This document shows positions 36,623-44,762 of a stretch of 64,000 bases of DNA, piece after piece (positions within the stretch are counted from its first letter, which is position 1; each line of letters opens with the position of its first letter). Both the position numbers and the translations under genes were made by a program. Below the pieces are notes generated by a model. That model saw only the letters and a program-made list of their open reading frames with translations. It was not told the DNA's origin and did not search any database. Source of the stretch: Methylobacter sp. (GTDB taxonomy: Bacteria > Pseudomonadota > Gammaproteobacteria > Methylococcales > Methylomonadaceae); assembly GCF_004322395.1 (NCBI RefSeq), contig NZ_SCTW01000060.1, positions 83,240-147,239 on the forward strand. Reading direction: 5' to 3'.

Positions 36623-38587
36623 TCACAAGTCCCTGGCAACACGAAAAAAAGGCCCATTTTCATGTAAGAGCTTCTCAGCATTTAGTCTGTCTAGAGAAGA
36701 AAGTTCTTTCAAAAGAGCCATATTAAGTCTTTTCGATTTAATTCGAAGATTGGCCGCCATATTATCGGTTCCATGTCTAATTTTTAATTTCGATTCGGGG
36801 TCAGAAAGAATCAGCATATTTTCGAGAATCCAGTTCGCTTCGTCTTCATTCGAGTAGTCGTCTATGAAGCCAATAAGGGAGGCATACTCTAATTCCGCAT
36901 CGTCAGCTAAACGATAATCTATTTCCGTTGAGATCGACAACTGGTTGACACAGTATCTTGCTAAGATATATGGAGAATTTAAAAACTCCTGGTGCTTAGA
37001 ATTTTCTGAAGTAAGAGCCTTTTTAAATTGTAACAAACTGGATATTTCTACAATTTTGTCATAAGTAAGCTTATTTTTACTCAGGGCAAAAGGTTTACTA
37101 AATTGCTCCTTCTGTTTCAAACTTAATTGGGTGAACCGCCTATCTTCATCCTCCAGAAGATCCATCTGCAAATAATCCGACTGAGAATCTATCGGCGGAA
37201 TAATCATCATGTCAGGACCTAAGTTGCCGTTCGCCAATTTATCTTGAAAAATGAATTGATCAAGTTTCAACCCTTGCCAGTTAAAACTAAAAAAGACCCT
37301 CGGAATTAGTGAGCTATCGAAGCAACGTATGAAACTGATAATTTGGGCTGTAAGTTTAGGTAATGGAAATGGCGATGAATCCAATGGACAAAGTTGCCAA
37401 TCAGGTATTAAAGTCTCCATGCAAGCGGCATTAGCCACAAAAAACTCCTGAATACTGTAATGGGCAAAACGATAATCCTTGCTGGAGGTTCGGTTCAGCA
37501 GAGAACGGCCACCAAAATCTAGGTGTTTCAGGTGAGAGACGGCAGGTAATTTAGCGATTAATTGCGCTAATTCGCTTTCCGGCAAGGCTCGCTTTCCTAA
37601 AGACTGTAAATATACTGCGACTAGGCGGCAGGCCGCCCAGAGATCACGTTCATTCGGAACCGATTTAATATCCTGATTCTCCATTTTGCGTATCTCCCGT
37701 CGCAACCAGACTTTCACAAGAGCCTCGTAGATCGTATAGCTGTTCCAGTGGGTTTGCTCTGACTCTAGCAAATCCTCTACATGGGCCAGCAATAAAGGTC
37801 GAAATTGCAATGACTGCATAGAGTGCAACAATTTTTCAGCTTGTTCCCGACGAGGATCGGCCTGTTTAAACACAAGGAATCCAGTATCTGGGAAACGTTT
37901 TATGAGATAGGAATGGACTTGACTATCGTCAAATAGCGACAGGAAGATCATTGGACAGGTGTAGGCACCAACTACGACTCGTCCGGGGCGACCAAAAGAG
38001 TCTAGGCCGGTATCGGGAAAGAACTGGGTACGGCAGGATATAAGTACATGGCGAAAATTCGTGCTGGCCTCCAATATTTCCTGTAACCGATCAGCTATGC
38101 GGCCACGGGCCAACGGGTCTTCGTCAAGGGCATCCAGTAACAGTACTGTTTTGGCTTTATTTGGTTGTGTACTTATTCGTTCCAAGGTGTTTTCGCTAAG
38201 TTTGAGTAGCAAACAATCGTAATCTTTCGGCCAAAACGAGAGCATTTGGCTTAATTTAAGCATCAAAAAGAGAGAGGTTTTGCCCATACCTGCATCTGCT
38301 AATACGAACATCTGGTTGCGACCGTCACGTTCGACTGTATCACGTTCTAAAAAATAGTTGATTGTTTTGAATATCCCTGACCTTACGAAGGAGCAGATAC
38401 TATCTTCGTCATAATCCGTAGGGTTGTGTTGCTGGCAGTCAGGTTGAATGTAGTATTGAGCGAGCGTGCGCGGATCACCAAATATGTCGGATATCACGTC
38501 GAATTCCTTATCCCGTGTTTCCCATATTTGGGTCAACTTCTTGTAAAGTGGTTTAATCAGTTTGGCAGATATGAATGGTTCGGACAT
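36623..38587 (-). CDS. NACHT-type STAND NTPase, candidate defence protein
   Basis: A 654-aa cytoplasmic protein. The P-loop is at about 97-105 (ADAGMGKTSLF), and Walker B is LLLLDALDEDP-like at 149-158 with the extra acidic residues typical of NACHT. A sensor-like SCRTQFF follows. The later part has a winged-helix-like segment around HYSIQEFFVANAA and a long, family-specific C-terminus with no repeats I can see. Bacterial NACHT proteins are known antiphage NTPases. This one has no recognisable N-terminal effector, so the effector may be cryptic. It stands alone between repeat-rich gaps. Confidence 0.75.
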   Translation of the reverse strand: MSEPFISAKLIKPLYKKLTQIWETRDKEFDVISDIFGDPRTLAQYYIQPDCQQHNPTDYDEDSICSFVRSGIFKTINYFLERDTVERDGRNQMFVLADAGMGKTSLFLMLKLSQMLSFWPKDYDCLLLKLSENTLERISTQPNKAKTVLLLDALDEDPLARGRIADRLQEILEASTNFRHVLISCRTQFFPDTGLDSFGRPGRVVVGAYTCPMIFLSLFDDSQVHSYLIKRFPDTGFLVFKQADPRREQAEKLLHSMQSLQFRPLLLAHVEDLLESEQTHWNSYTIYEALVKVWLRREIRKMENQDIKSVPNERDLWAACRLVAVYLQSLGKRALPESELAQLIAKLPAVSHLKHLDFGGRSLLNRTSSKDYRFAHYSIQEFFVANAACMETLIPDWQLCPLDSSPFPLPKLTAQIISFIRCFDSSLIPRVFFSFNWQGLKLDQFIFQDKLANGNLGPDMMIIPPIDSQSDYLQMDLLEDEDRRFTQLSLKQKEQFSKPFALSKNKLTYDKIVEISSLLQFKKALTSENSKHQEFLNSPYILARYCVNQLSISTEIDYRLADDAELEYASLIGFIDDYSNEDEANWILENMLILSDPESKLKIRHGTDNMAANLRIKSKRLNMALLKELSSLDRLNAEKLLHENGPFFRVARDL

Positions 38588-39230
38588 GATTTTACCGTTA
38601 CATTGTTTTTGGCATTTGAAAAAATAAAAAATTGTAGCGCTTAGGATGATTCGCCGTTAGGCAACCGCTCGTCTACGACAGGTTGTCATTTGCGTTATGC
38701 GATGATTAACGAATTGTAACGCTGAAAGGCGGATTCGCGCCAGCAATCCTCCATAATCGGGATGATCTAGCCTGTTCCTTGCTCAGATTTGTGCAAGCGG
38801 TATTTTATAGCCAATTATTTTTTAAATATTTTGCATCTACGTTTGCTACCCAACATAACTTAAGACTAGCGCTACATCCTGTGCTTCGCCCTTTGCAGTA
38901 CAGGACGCGTTGCGTCCCGTATACGCCAGACGCTGATCGCGATTCGAGGCGCAGCGCGCCTTGACTGCATTCCCACGGAGCCCGTGGGAACGAGGAAAAC
39001 GAGAAAAAACTGAATTCAACATCTAAACAATGAAGAGCCGCCCGCGGCTATGTCGCAAACTCCCCAGCCTATGCCGCGATTGTCGGAATGATTACCCCAA
39101 TCCGGATCTGCTTTCAGGTTCAGCCAAGCTATCTATCTAATATTCAACTAAAAATATCCCACCTATAGCTGGAGCGAAATTTGCTTATGTTGCAGTAACA
39201 GCATCCCGCAATCTCAAGCACAGGTGATTT
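38588..39230. other. 643-bp repeat-rich gap
   Basis: No credible gene. It includes the inverted TTCCCACGG/CCGTGGGAA pair at 38970-38990 and the words AGGACGCGTTGCGTCCCG and GAGGCGCAGCGCGCC, related to the element at 40830-40945. The flavodoxin promoter is presumably in the last about 60 bp. Confidence 0.5.
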
Positions 39231-39785
39231 ATGAGCAAAATAGGCATTTTTTTCGGAACCGATACCGGCAGCACTCGGTTGGTGGCTAAAAAGATTTACA
39301 GTTTATTGGGCGAAGAACTGGCCGACAAACCCAAAAACATCAACCGCACCAGTGTGGCTGAATTGTTGCAGTACGATGCGTTGATACTCGGTACGCCGAG
39401 TTACGGCGTCGGCGATTTGCCGGGACTGGCGGTCGGTTGCATGGAAAGCAATTGGCAAGAGTTCGTGCCTCATCTCGACGGTGTTGACTTGAGCGGTAAA
39501 CGGGTGGCTTTGTTCGGATTGGGTAATCAGGAGCGTTACGCCTCGCGCTTCGCCAGTTCATTGATTCAGCTTTACCGGGTGTTTTACGGTTACGGCGCCG
39601 ACATTATCGGCCCTTGGAGCACCGAGGGTTATCAGTTTGAACATTCCGATGCGATCATCGATAACCGGTTTGTCGGCTTGGTGCTGGATCAACGTACGCA
39701 GCCATTCTTAACCGAAGAGCGGCTTAAAACCTGGTTGGCGCAAATCACTCCGCAGTTGTTGCCTGCTTTGTCGGAGGCGGCTTAA
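39231..39785 (+). CDS. Long-chain flavodoxin
   Basis: A 184-aa flavodoxin of the long-chain type. The FMN phosphate loop is GTDTGSTRLVAKKI. LGTPSYGVGDLPG supplies the first isoalloxazine-flanking loop, and GLGNQERYASRFASSL the second, with the long-chain insertion after it. It carries low-potential electrons to enzymes such as nitrogenase or P450s. Sequence is nearer to NifF/FldA of nitrogen-fixing gammaproteobacteria than to short-chain forms, but no nif gene is nearby. AGGTGA precedes the ATG. Confidence 0.85.
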   Translation: MSKIGIFFGTDTGSTRLVAKKIYSLLGEELADKPKNINRTSVAELLQYDALILGTPSYGVGDLPGLAVGCMESNWQEFVPHLDGVDLSGKRVALFGLGNQERYASRFASSLIQLYRVFYGYGADIIGPWSTEGYQFEHSDAIIDNRFVGLVLDQRTQPFLTEERLKTWLAQITPQLLPALSEAA

Positions 39786-40037
39786 GAATGCAGCAAGCCG
39801 GGATCGAAAACGATCTGGCTGTAGCTTCTGTAATTATCGAGATACGCTACTGGCGGCAGGCAGTTGCAAACCCGGTATTGCTATCTTCATTTAATCTTAA
39901 TTAAACCTACAGGTTTCCTTTCATGTTGTTTATGTAACCTTGACTCAGTCGTTGCGATTTGTGCGTAACGCCGGTTTCGAAAAATTAGGGAATGAATGTT
40001 CTTTGATGGTAATAATCTTGAGTAAGGAAAAAATAAC

Positions 40038-40316
40038 ATGAGAAAAATAATAAAGTTAACCATGATTGCCCTGGCTTTCAGTCTGGTTACGGCCTGCGCG
40101 AGTACTTCGGATATTGAAAATTTACAGTCACAAGTTAACGGCCTGGATACTTCTGTGAAAAAAGCATCGGCCGATGCTGCCGACGCGCAAGCTACAGCTG
40201 CCGACGCGGCTGCAAAATCAGCCGCTGCGGAAGCGGCCGCTAATCAAGCATCCCAGTTATCTCAAGATGCCAATAGAAAATTGGATGGAAGATTCAGAAG
40301 ATCAATGATGAAATAA
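40038..40316 (+). CDS. Lpp/OprI-like outer-membrane lipoprotein
   Basis: A 92-aa precursor with the lipobox LVTAC (Cys about 20). The mature part is an alanine-rich coiled coil (repeats such as ADAADAQATAADAAAKSAAAEAA), as in the alanine-zipper lipoproteins Lpp and OprI. It ends GRFRRSMMK; the basic end could serve peptidoglycan linkage, but the strict terminal Lys pattern of Lpp cannot be confirmed. It is monocistronic with AAGGAAAA before the ATG. Structural role in anchoring the outer membrane. Confidence 0.8.
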   Translation: MRKIIKLTMIALAFSLVTACASTSDIENLQSQVNGLDTSVKKASADAADAQATAADAAAKSAAAEAAANQASQLSQDANRKLDGRFRRSMMK

Positions 40317-40341
40317 GTCATTGCCGCTTTAGAGCAGCCGG

Positions 40342-40424
40342 GTAGGGTGGGCACATGCTTTTCGTGCCCACGCTGAACAAATCCGGCGACTTACACGGTG
40401 GGCAAAACCGCCTGCCCACCCTAC
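40342..40424. repeat. GTAGGGTGGGCA-type inverted repeat
   Basis: GTAGGGTGGGCA at the left and TGCCCACCCTAC at the right are exact complements around about 59 bp that contains further GTGGGCA/TGCCCAC words. The rest of the 327-bp gap up to the antitoxin-like frame shows nothing. Confidence 0.75.
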
Positions 40425-40643
40425 ACTTGTTAAGCAGTCCCGTAGTGTGTGCACCACTTACGGATTTTAGAACTTCAACGATATTGGAAACACGCGTGAT
40501 GCACTGCCTATGCAGTTTGTCTCGTATGAAAAAGGCAGCATATGCTATGGCTTAAGCGGATTTTTCTTTAAATATAATCGCTTTCGTTAAATTTTAGCCT
40601 TGATAATACTTCCATGAATTCTTCTACCGTCACCACTAAATAA

Positions 40644-40895
40644 ATGAAGCTATCTGTTTCCGAACGCATCCAGCTCGTTGAGGACATATGGGACAGTATT
40701 GCCGCGGAGACACCTGATGATGCCCTTGGTTTGTCTCAAGCTCAAAAGGCTGAGTTGCATCGTCGTGTTGCCGGGCACCAAGCCGATCCTTCCTCGGCAG
40801 TTGCCTGGGGACGGGTTCGAGCTAAGTTTGCCTCGTTCCCACGGGCTGCGCCGCAAGTCTCTGTAAACGCCGAAATACAGAGAATCTCAACGTAG
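40644..40895 (+). CDS. Addiction-module antitoxin-like frame, C-terminus replaced by a repeat
   Basis: An 83-aa frame. Residues 1-62 match the small addiction-module component family (SVSERIQLVEDIWDSIA, then RVAGHQADPSSAVAWGRVRA). The remaining 21 residues are encoded by the left part of the inverted-repeat element at 40830-40945. The normal C-terminal end is lost and no RelE/ParE toxin follows within 200 bp. Probably a non-functional orphan remnant. Confidence 0.5.
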   Translation: MKLSVSERIQLVEDIWDSIAAETPDDALGLSQAQKAELHRRVAGHQADPSSAVAWGRVRAKFASFPRAAPQVSVNAEIQRIST

Positions 40896-40945
40896 GACGC
40901 AGCGCGTCCCATATCGCATTCCCACGCAGCGCGTGGGAACGAGGC
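40830..40945. mobile_element. 116-bp MITE-like element with inverted ends
   Basis: The ends GCCTCGTTCCCACG and CGTGGGAACGAGGC are perfect 14-bp complements. Internally there is GTAGGACGCAGCGCGTCCC, a second stem. There is no coding capacity. It sits inside the antitoxin-like frame; related material is at 38880-38995. Confidence 0.75.
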
Positions 40946-41093
40946 AGTGAACGAGGTCGGAAAAAAGCTTTCTCCGTCCATCTACGACACCCAAGCAAAT
41001 CCGCCTTAACAATCAAACCAATACTTGCTTCAATCCTAAGTAGCCTCTATGATTTTACTTTCACTCGATCGATAGTATGACCACAAGGTAAGT

Positions 41094-41303
41094 ATGATTT
41101 CAGCTAAATTATCCAGCAAATTCCAATTGGCAATACCCAAGGCTATCCGTGATCAACTTGATCTGAAAGCGGGGCAACAGTTTACGCTGATCGCTAAAGG
41201 CAATATTATTGAGCTGGTGCCGGTTCGCTCTTTAACAGCGGCCAGGGGCAGTTTTAAAGGCAGCAACCCAAATAATTACAGGGATCATCAGGACAGAATC
41301 TAA
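41094..41303 (+). CDS. vapB: VapB-like antitoxin (AbrB/SpoVT fold)
   Basis: A 69-aa AbrB/MazE-type DNA-binding antitoxin: SAKLSSKFQLAIPKAIRDQLDLKAGQQFTLIAKGNIIELVPV is the swapped-hairpin barrel. The C-terminal tail would bind the toxin. AAGG precedes the ATG, and the stop overlaps the toxin ATG by 1 bp. Confidence 0.85.
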   Translation: MISAKLSSKFQLAIPKAIRDQLDLKAGQQFTLIAKGNIIELVPVRSLTAARGSFKGSNPNNYRDHQDRI

Positions 41304-41692
41304 TGGCTGGTCTGGTTGATACCTGCGGCTGGATAGAATGGTTAACCGACGGTCAGTTAGCGGATGCTTTTGCGCCCTACCTGGCCGATCCGGCTGAATT
41401 GATCATCCCCACTACGCTGCAATTTGAACTGTATAAATGGGCAAAGCGGGAAAAAAGCGAAGTTGAAGCCTTGGAAGTTATTGCTCTAACCGAACAAGGG
41501 CAGGTCTTGCCGTTGACTACCCGGCTGTCTCTTTATGCGGCAGACTTGGCTTTGCAACATCGATTATCGTTTGCCGACGCGATTATTTATGCTTCGGCAA
41601 GGCTGGTTGATGTGCCGCTGATAACGGCGGATGATCATTTTAAGGACTTACCGGAAGTCATTTATTTCTCAAAAAAGCGGCCAACCGGTTAA
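41303..41692 (+). CDS. vapC: VapC-like PIN-domain toxin
   Basis: A 129-aa PIN-domain ribonuclease. Metal-binding acidic residues are in VDTCGWIEWL (Asp near residue 6), the Glu of FELYKW, SFADAIIYASA (Asp) and ITADDHF (Asp). VapC toxins cleave tRNA or rRNA unless bound by VapB. The pair is intact here, unlike the two other addiction loci nearby. It ends 38 bp before cstA but is probably separate from it. Confidence 0.85.
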   Translation: MAGLVDTCGWIEWLTDGQLADAFAPYLADPAELIIPTTLQFELYKWAKREKSEVEALEVIALTEQGQVLPLTTRLSLYAADLALQHRLSFADAIIYASARLVDVPLITADDHFKDLPEVIYFSKKRPTG

Positions 41693-41729
41693 CGCCGATA
41701 CAACATCAATAATAACAAGAAGACGCCTA

Positions 41730-43799
41730 ATGAATAATCTACTAAAAAACTCGATCTGGGTACTGATCGCCGCGCTCGGTGCGGCAGCCGTCGGCGGTAT
41801 CGCTTTAAACCGCGGCGAGAACATCAATACGCTGTGGTTTATAACTGCCGCTTTGTGCGTCTACGCGATTGCCTACCGCTTTTATGCAGCATGGATTGCC
41901 GCGACGGTGCTGGTGATTGACGAAACGCGGGCGACACCGGCCGAGCGTTTGGATAACGGCCGCGATTTTGTGCCGACCAATAAATGGATCGTATTCGGCC
42001 ATCATTTTGCGGCGATTGCCGGGCCGGGGCCGCTGGTCGGGCCGACGCTGGCCGCGCAGTTCGGCTATTTGCCGGGGACGCTGTGGATTTTGTTCGGCGC
42101 GGTGCTGGGCGGTTGCGTACAGGATATGGTGACGCTGTTTTTGTCGACCCGGCGCGATGCGAAAAGTTTGGGGCAGATGGCGCGCGACGAGCTGGGCGCA
42201 TTGGGCGGCACGGCCGCGCTGATCGGCACGTTTGCGATCATGATTATCCTGATTGCGGTGCTGGGGCTGGTGGTGGTCAACGCGATGAAGCATAGCCCGT
42301 GGGCGACGGCTACGGTGTCGGCGACGATTCCGATTGCGATGATCGTCGGTCTGTACATGCGCAGTTTCCGCCCCGGCCAAGTGCTGGAAGCTTCGGCTTT
42401 AGGCGTGGCTTTGTTATTGCTGTCTGTGGTTGGTGGCGGCTGGATCGATCACAATCCTACCTTGCGTGTTTGGTTCGATCACGAAGGCCTGATGCTGGCT
42501 TGGTGCGTGATGGCATACGGTTTTGCGGCTGCGATTTTGCCGGTTTGGTTGTTGCTTGCGCCGCGCGATTATCTGTCGACTTACGTGAAGCTGGGCACCA
42601 TCACCTTGCTGGCGGTGGCGATTATCATGCTGCAACCGACCGTGAAAATGCCCGCCTTGACCCAGTTCATAGACGGCACCGGGCCTATTTTCGGCGGCAA
42701 GCTGTTCCCGTTTGTGTTTATTACCATCGCTTGCGGAGCGATTTCCGGTTTTCATTCGCTGATCGCGTCAGGCACCACGCCGAAATTGCTCAGCAATGAG
42801 CGCGATATTCGTATGATCGGCTATGGCGGCATGTTGCTGGAATCTTTTGTTGCGATCATGGCGATGATGGCGGCGACCGTGCTTGATCCGGGCGTATTTT
42901 TTGCGATCAACAGCCCGGCGGGCGTGGTCGGCAAGGAAGCTATCGATGCGGTTGCCAAAATCTCCTCGTGGGGCTTTCCGGTTACGGTCGATCAAATGCA
43001 GCTTTTGGCCAGTCAAATGGGCGAGGCGACGCTGTTTGCCAGAACCGGCGGCGCGCCGTCTTTGGCGGTCGGCATGGCGAGCATTTTCGGCAGCGCGTTC
43101 GGCGAAAGCATGTTGGCCTTGTGGTACCACTTTGCGATTATGTTCGAGGCTATCTTTATCTTGACCACGCTGGATGCAGGAACCCGCGTTGGCCGCTTCA
43201 TGTTGCAGGATATGCTCGGCAATATCTGGCCGAAACTGGGCGAAACCTCATGGACGCCGTCGGTGGTTTTGACCAGCGCGCTGGTCGTGGCGGGTTGGGG
43301 CTATTTTCTGTATATCGGAGTGATCGACCCGAACGGTGGGGTTAATATTTTGTGGCCGTTGTTCGGTATCGCCAATCAAATGTTGGCCGCGATTGCACTG
43401 TGCGTCGCGACCGGTATTTTGGTCAAATCCGGCAAGCTCAAATATGCCTGGGTGACAGGTGTGCCGCTGGCGTGGCTGGTGACGATTACCAGCACTGCGG
43501 CATGGGAAAAAATAACCAGCGACAATATTCGTATCGGTTTCTTTTCGGCAGCTAACGATCTGGCCGACAAGCTGGCGGCTGGTACGTTGCCGCCGGAGAA
43601 AGCGGCTGTTGCACCGCAGTTGATCTTTAACCAGCATCTGGACGGCTGGCTGACTTTGTTTTTTGTGGCCTTGTTGTGGCTGATCGTGTTCGATATGCTG
43701 CGGGTTTGCAGCCGTTATTTGGCAGGTAAGCCGGTACTGCCGCTTGCAGAAGCGCCGCATAGTCCAAGCTGTTTGGTTGAAGATTGGGTGAGGGATTGA
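41730..43799 (+). CDS. cstA: CstA-family peptide/pyruvate transporter
   Basis: A 689-aa membrane protein with about 16-18 hydrophobic helices. Family hallmarks are the N-terminal YRFYAAWIA, GHHFAAIAGPGPLVGPTLAAQFGYLP and GAVLGGCVQDMVTLFLSTRRD. CstA members import peptides or pyruvate under carbon starvation. The ATG at 41730 is chosen because upstream residues overlap vapC and do not resemble the family. The gene's stop overlaps the next start (TGATG), so it is coupled to ybdD. Confidence 0.9.
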   Translation: MNNLLKNSIWVLIAALGAAAVGGIALNRGENINTLWFITAALCVYAIAYRFYAAWIAATVLVIDETRATPAERLDNGRDFVPTNKWIVFGHHFAAIAGPGPLVGPTLAAQFGYLPGTLWILFGAVLGGCVQDMVTLFLSTRRDAKSLGQMARDELGALGGTAALIGTFAIMIILIAVLGLVVVNAMKHSPWATATVSATIPIAMIVGLYMRSFRPGQVLEASALGVALLLLSVVGGGWIDHNPTLRVWFDHEGLMLAWCVMAYGFAAAILPVWLLLAPRDYLSTYVKLGTITLLAVAIIMLQPTVKMPALTQFIDGTGPIFGGKLFPFVFITIACGAISGFHSLIASGTTPKLLSNERDIRMIGYGGMLLESFVAIMAMMAATVLDPGVFFAINSPAGVVGKEAIDAVAKISSWGFPVTVDQMQLLASQMGEATLFARTGGAPSLAVGMASIFGSAFGESMLALWYHFAIMFEAIFILTTLDAGTRVGRFMLQDMLGNIWPKLGETSWTPSVVLTSALVVAGWGYFLYIGVIDPNGGVNILWPLFGIANQMLAAIALCVATGILVKSGKLKYAWVTGVPLAWLVTITSTAAWEKITSDNIRIGFFSAANDLADKLAAGTLPPEKAAVAPQLIFNQHLDGWLTLFFVALLWLIVFDMLRVCSRYLAGKPVLPLAEAPHSPSCLVEDWVRD

Positions 43800-43978
43800 T
43801 GTTAAGTAAATTAAAATCGTTTTGGCGGATATTGCGCCGCCTTTCCGGGGATGACGCTTACGAGCGTTATTTACGGCACCATGCCGAGCATCATCAAGGC
43901 GCTATGCTGTTAAGCAAAGAAGCGTTTTTCAAGCAGTGGCAGGATGAAAAGTGGAATGGGATTAAACGGTGTTGTTAG
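43799..43978 (+). CDS. ybdD: YbdD/YjiX-family small protein (DUF466)
   Basis: A 59-aa protein containing FWRILRRLSGDDAYERYLRHHAEHH and FFKQWQDEKW, the DUF466 pattern. Members almost always follow cstA-type genes, as here, and probably assist the transporter. The start overlaps the cstA stop (TGATG). Confidence 0.85.
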   Translation: MLSKLKSFWRILRRLSGDDAYERYLRHHAEHHQGAMLLSKEAFFKQWQDEKWNGIKRCC

Positions 43979-43987
43979 CCTGAGCAG

Positions 43988-44069
43988 ACCTTCCAGGTTT
44001 TTAAAACCTGGAAGGTATAAATATCTGGGCCATTAACCAAACCTTCCAGGTCTTCAAGACCTGGAAGGT
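43988..44069. repeat. Two REP-like palindromes upstream of the RAYT gene
   Basis: 43988-44016 and 44041-44069 are near-identical perfect palindromes of 14-bp arms with a 1-nt centre (ACCTTCCAGGTTTT and ACCTTCCAGGTCTT). They lie 20 nt before the RAYT start, the position expected of REP/BIME sequences that such enzymes recognise. Confidence 0.9.
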
Positions 44070-44089
44070 TTAATTCTCAAGGTTGAAAT

Positions 44090-44749
44090 ATGTCAAAAGA
44101 AACGCCCTTAATCAACGGCCACTACTACCATATCTACAATCGCGGCAATAACGGCGAAGACTTATTTCCTGAAGAACGAAATTATCACCATTTCCTCAAA
44201 CTTTACATCCGCTATATTTATCCGATTGCCGATACTTATGCGTATTGCTTGATGAAAAACCACTTTCATTTGTTGGTCAGGATTAACCCGAAGCCAGACC
44301 TCCCAGGTTTTAAAAACCTGGGAGGTCTGAATTTGAGCCGAGAACCAAACCTTCCAGGTCTTCAAGACCTGGAAGGTTTAACATCGCGCAACTATTCGCA
44401 GTCTTTTTCAAATTTATTTAATGCTTACACCAAAGCAATTAACAAGGCTTACGACCGTTCAGGCAGTTTATTCGAGAAAAACTTCAACCGTATCCTGATT
44501 GACTCAGACCGCTATTTCATTCACCTAATCAGCTATATCCATCGTAATCCGCAAAAACACGGGTTTACTGACAACTTCCGCACTTACCCTTATTCTTCCT
44601 ATCAAACGATTCGAGCGCAGAAACAAAGCCGCATTGAACATCAACAAGTTTTACAATGGTTCGGTAGTATGCGGTCTTTTGAAAATTATCATCGGCAATT
44701 TGATAACGGACAAATTCAGCATTTGATTGGCGACGATAATTTTAATTAG
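44090..44749 (+). CDS. REP-associated tyrosine transposase (RAYT, Y1/HUH family) with in-frame palindromes
   Basis: A 219-aa IS200/IS605-like RAYT. The HUH motif is HFH at 58-60 in MKNHFHLLV, and a candidate catalytic Tyr is in NAYTKAINKAYDRSGSLFEKNF. IHRNPQKHGFTDNF is also family-typical. RAYTs nick single-stranded REP palindromes and are domesticated, single-copy genes. Here residues about 69-103 (PDLPGFKNLGGL and PNLPGLQDLEGL units) are encoded by two palindromes of the same family as those upstream. They fall in the loop between HUH and Tyr regions, and the frame stays open. AAGG precedes the ATG. Confidence 0.85.
   Translation: MSKETPLINGHYYHIYNRGNNGEDLFPEERNYHHFLKLYIRYIYPIADTYAYCLMKNHFHLLVRINPKPDLPGFKNLGGLNLSREPNLPGLQDLEGLTSRNYSQSFSNLFNAYTKAINKAYDRSGSLFEKNFNRILIDSDRYFIHLISYIHRNPQKHGFTDNFRTYPYSSYQTIRAQKQSRIEHQQVLQWFGSMRSFENYHRQFDNGQIQHLIGDDNFN
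44296..44379. repeat. Two REP-like palindromes inside the RAYT coding sequence
   Basis: 44296-44328 (arms AGACCTCCCAGGTTTT, centre A) and 44347-44379 (arms AAACCTTCCAGGTCTT, centre C) are perfect 16-bp palindromes. Spacing between them keeps the reading frame. The first differs from the others by CTCCC for CTTCC, compensated on both arms. Confidence 0.9.
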
Positions 44750-44762
44750 GCCTTTTTAAGTT

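Noticed and set aside
41805..43760. Many long frames on both strands within cstA
   Set aside because: GC-biased third positions in cstA create open shadow frames; low-complexity Arg/His-rich composition, no family match.
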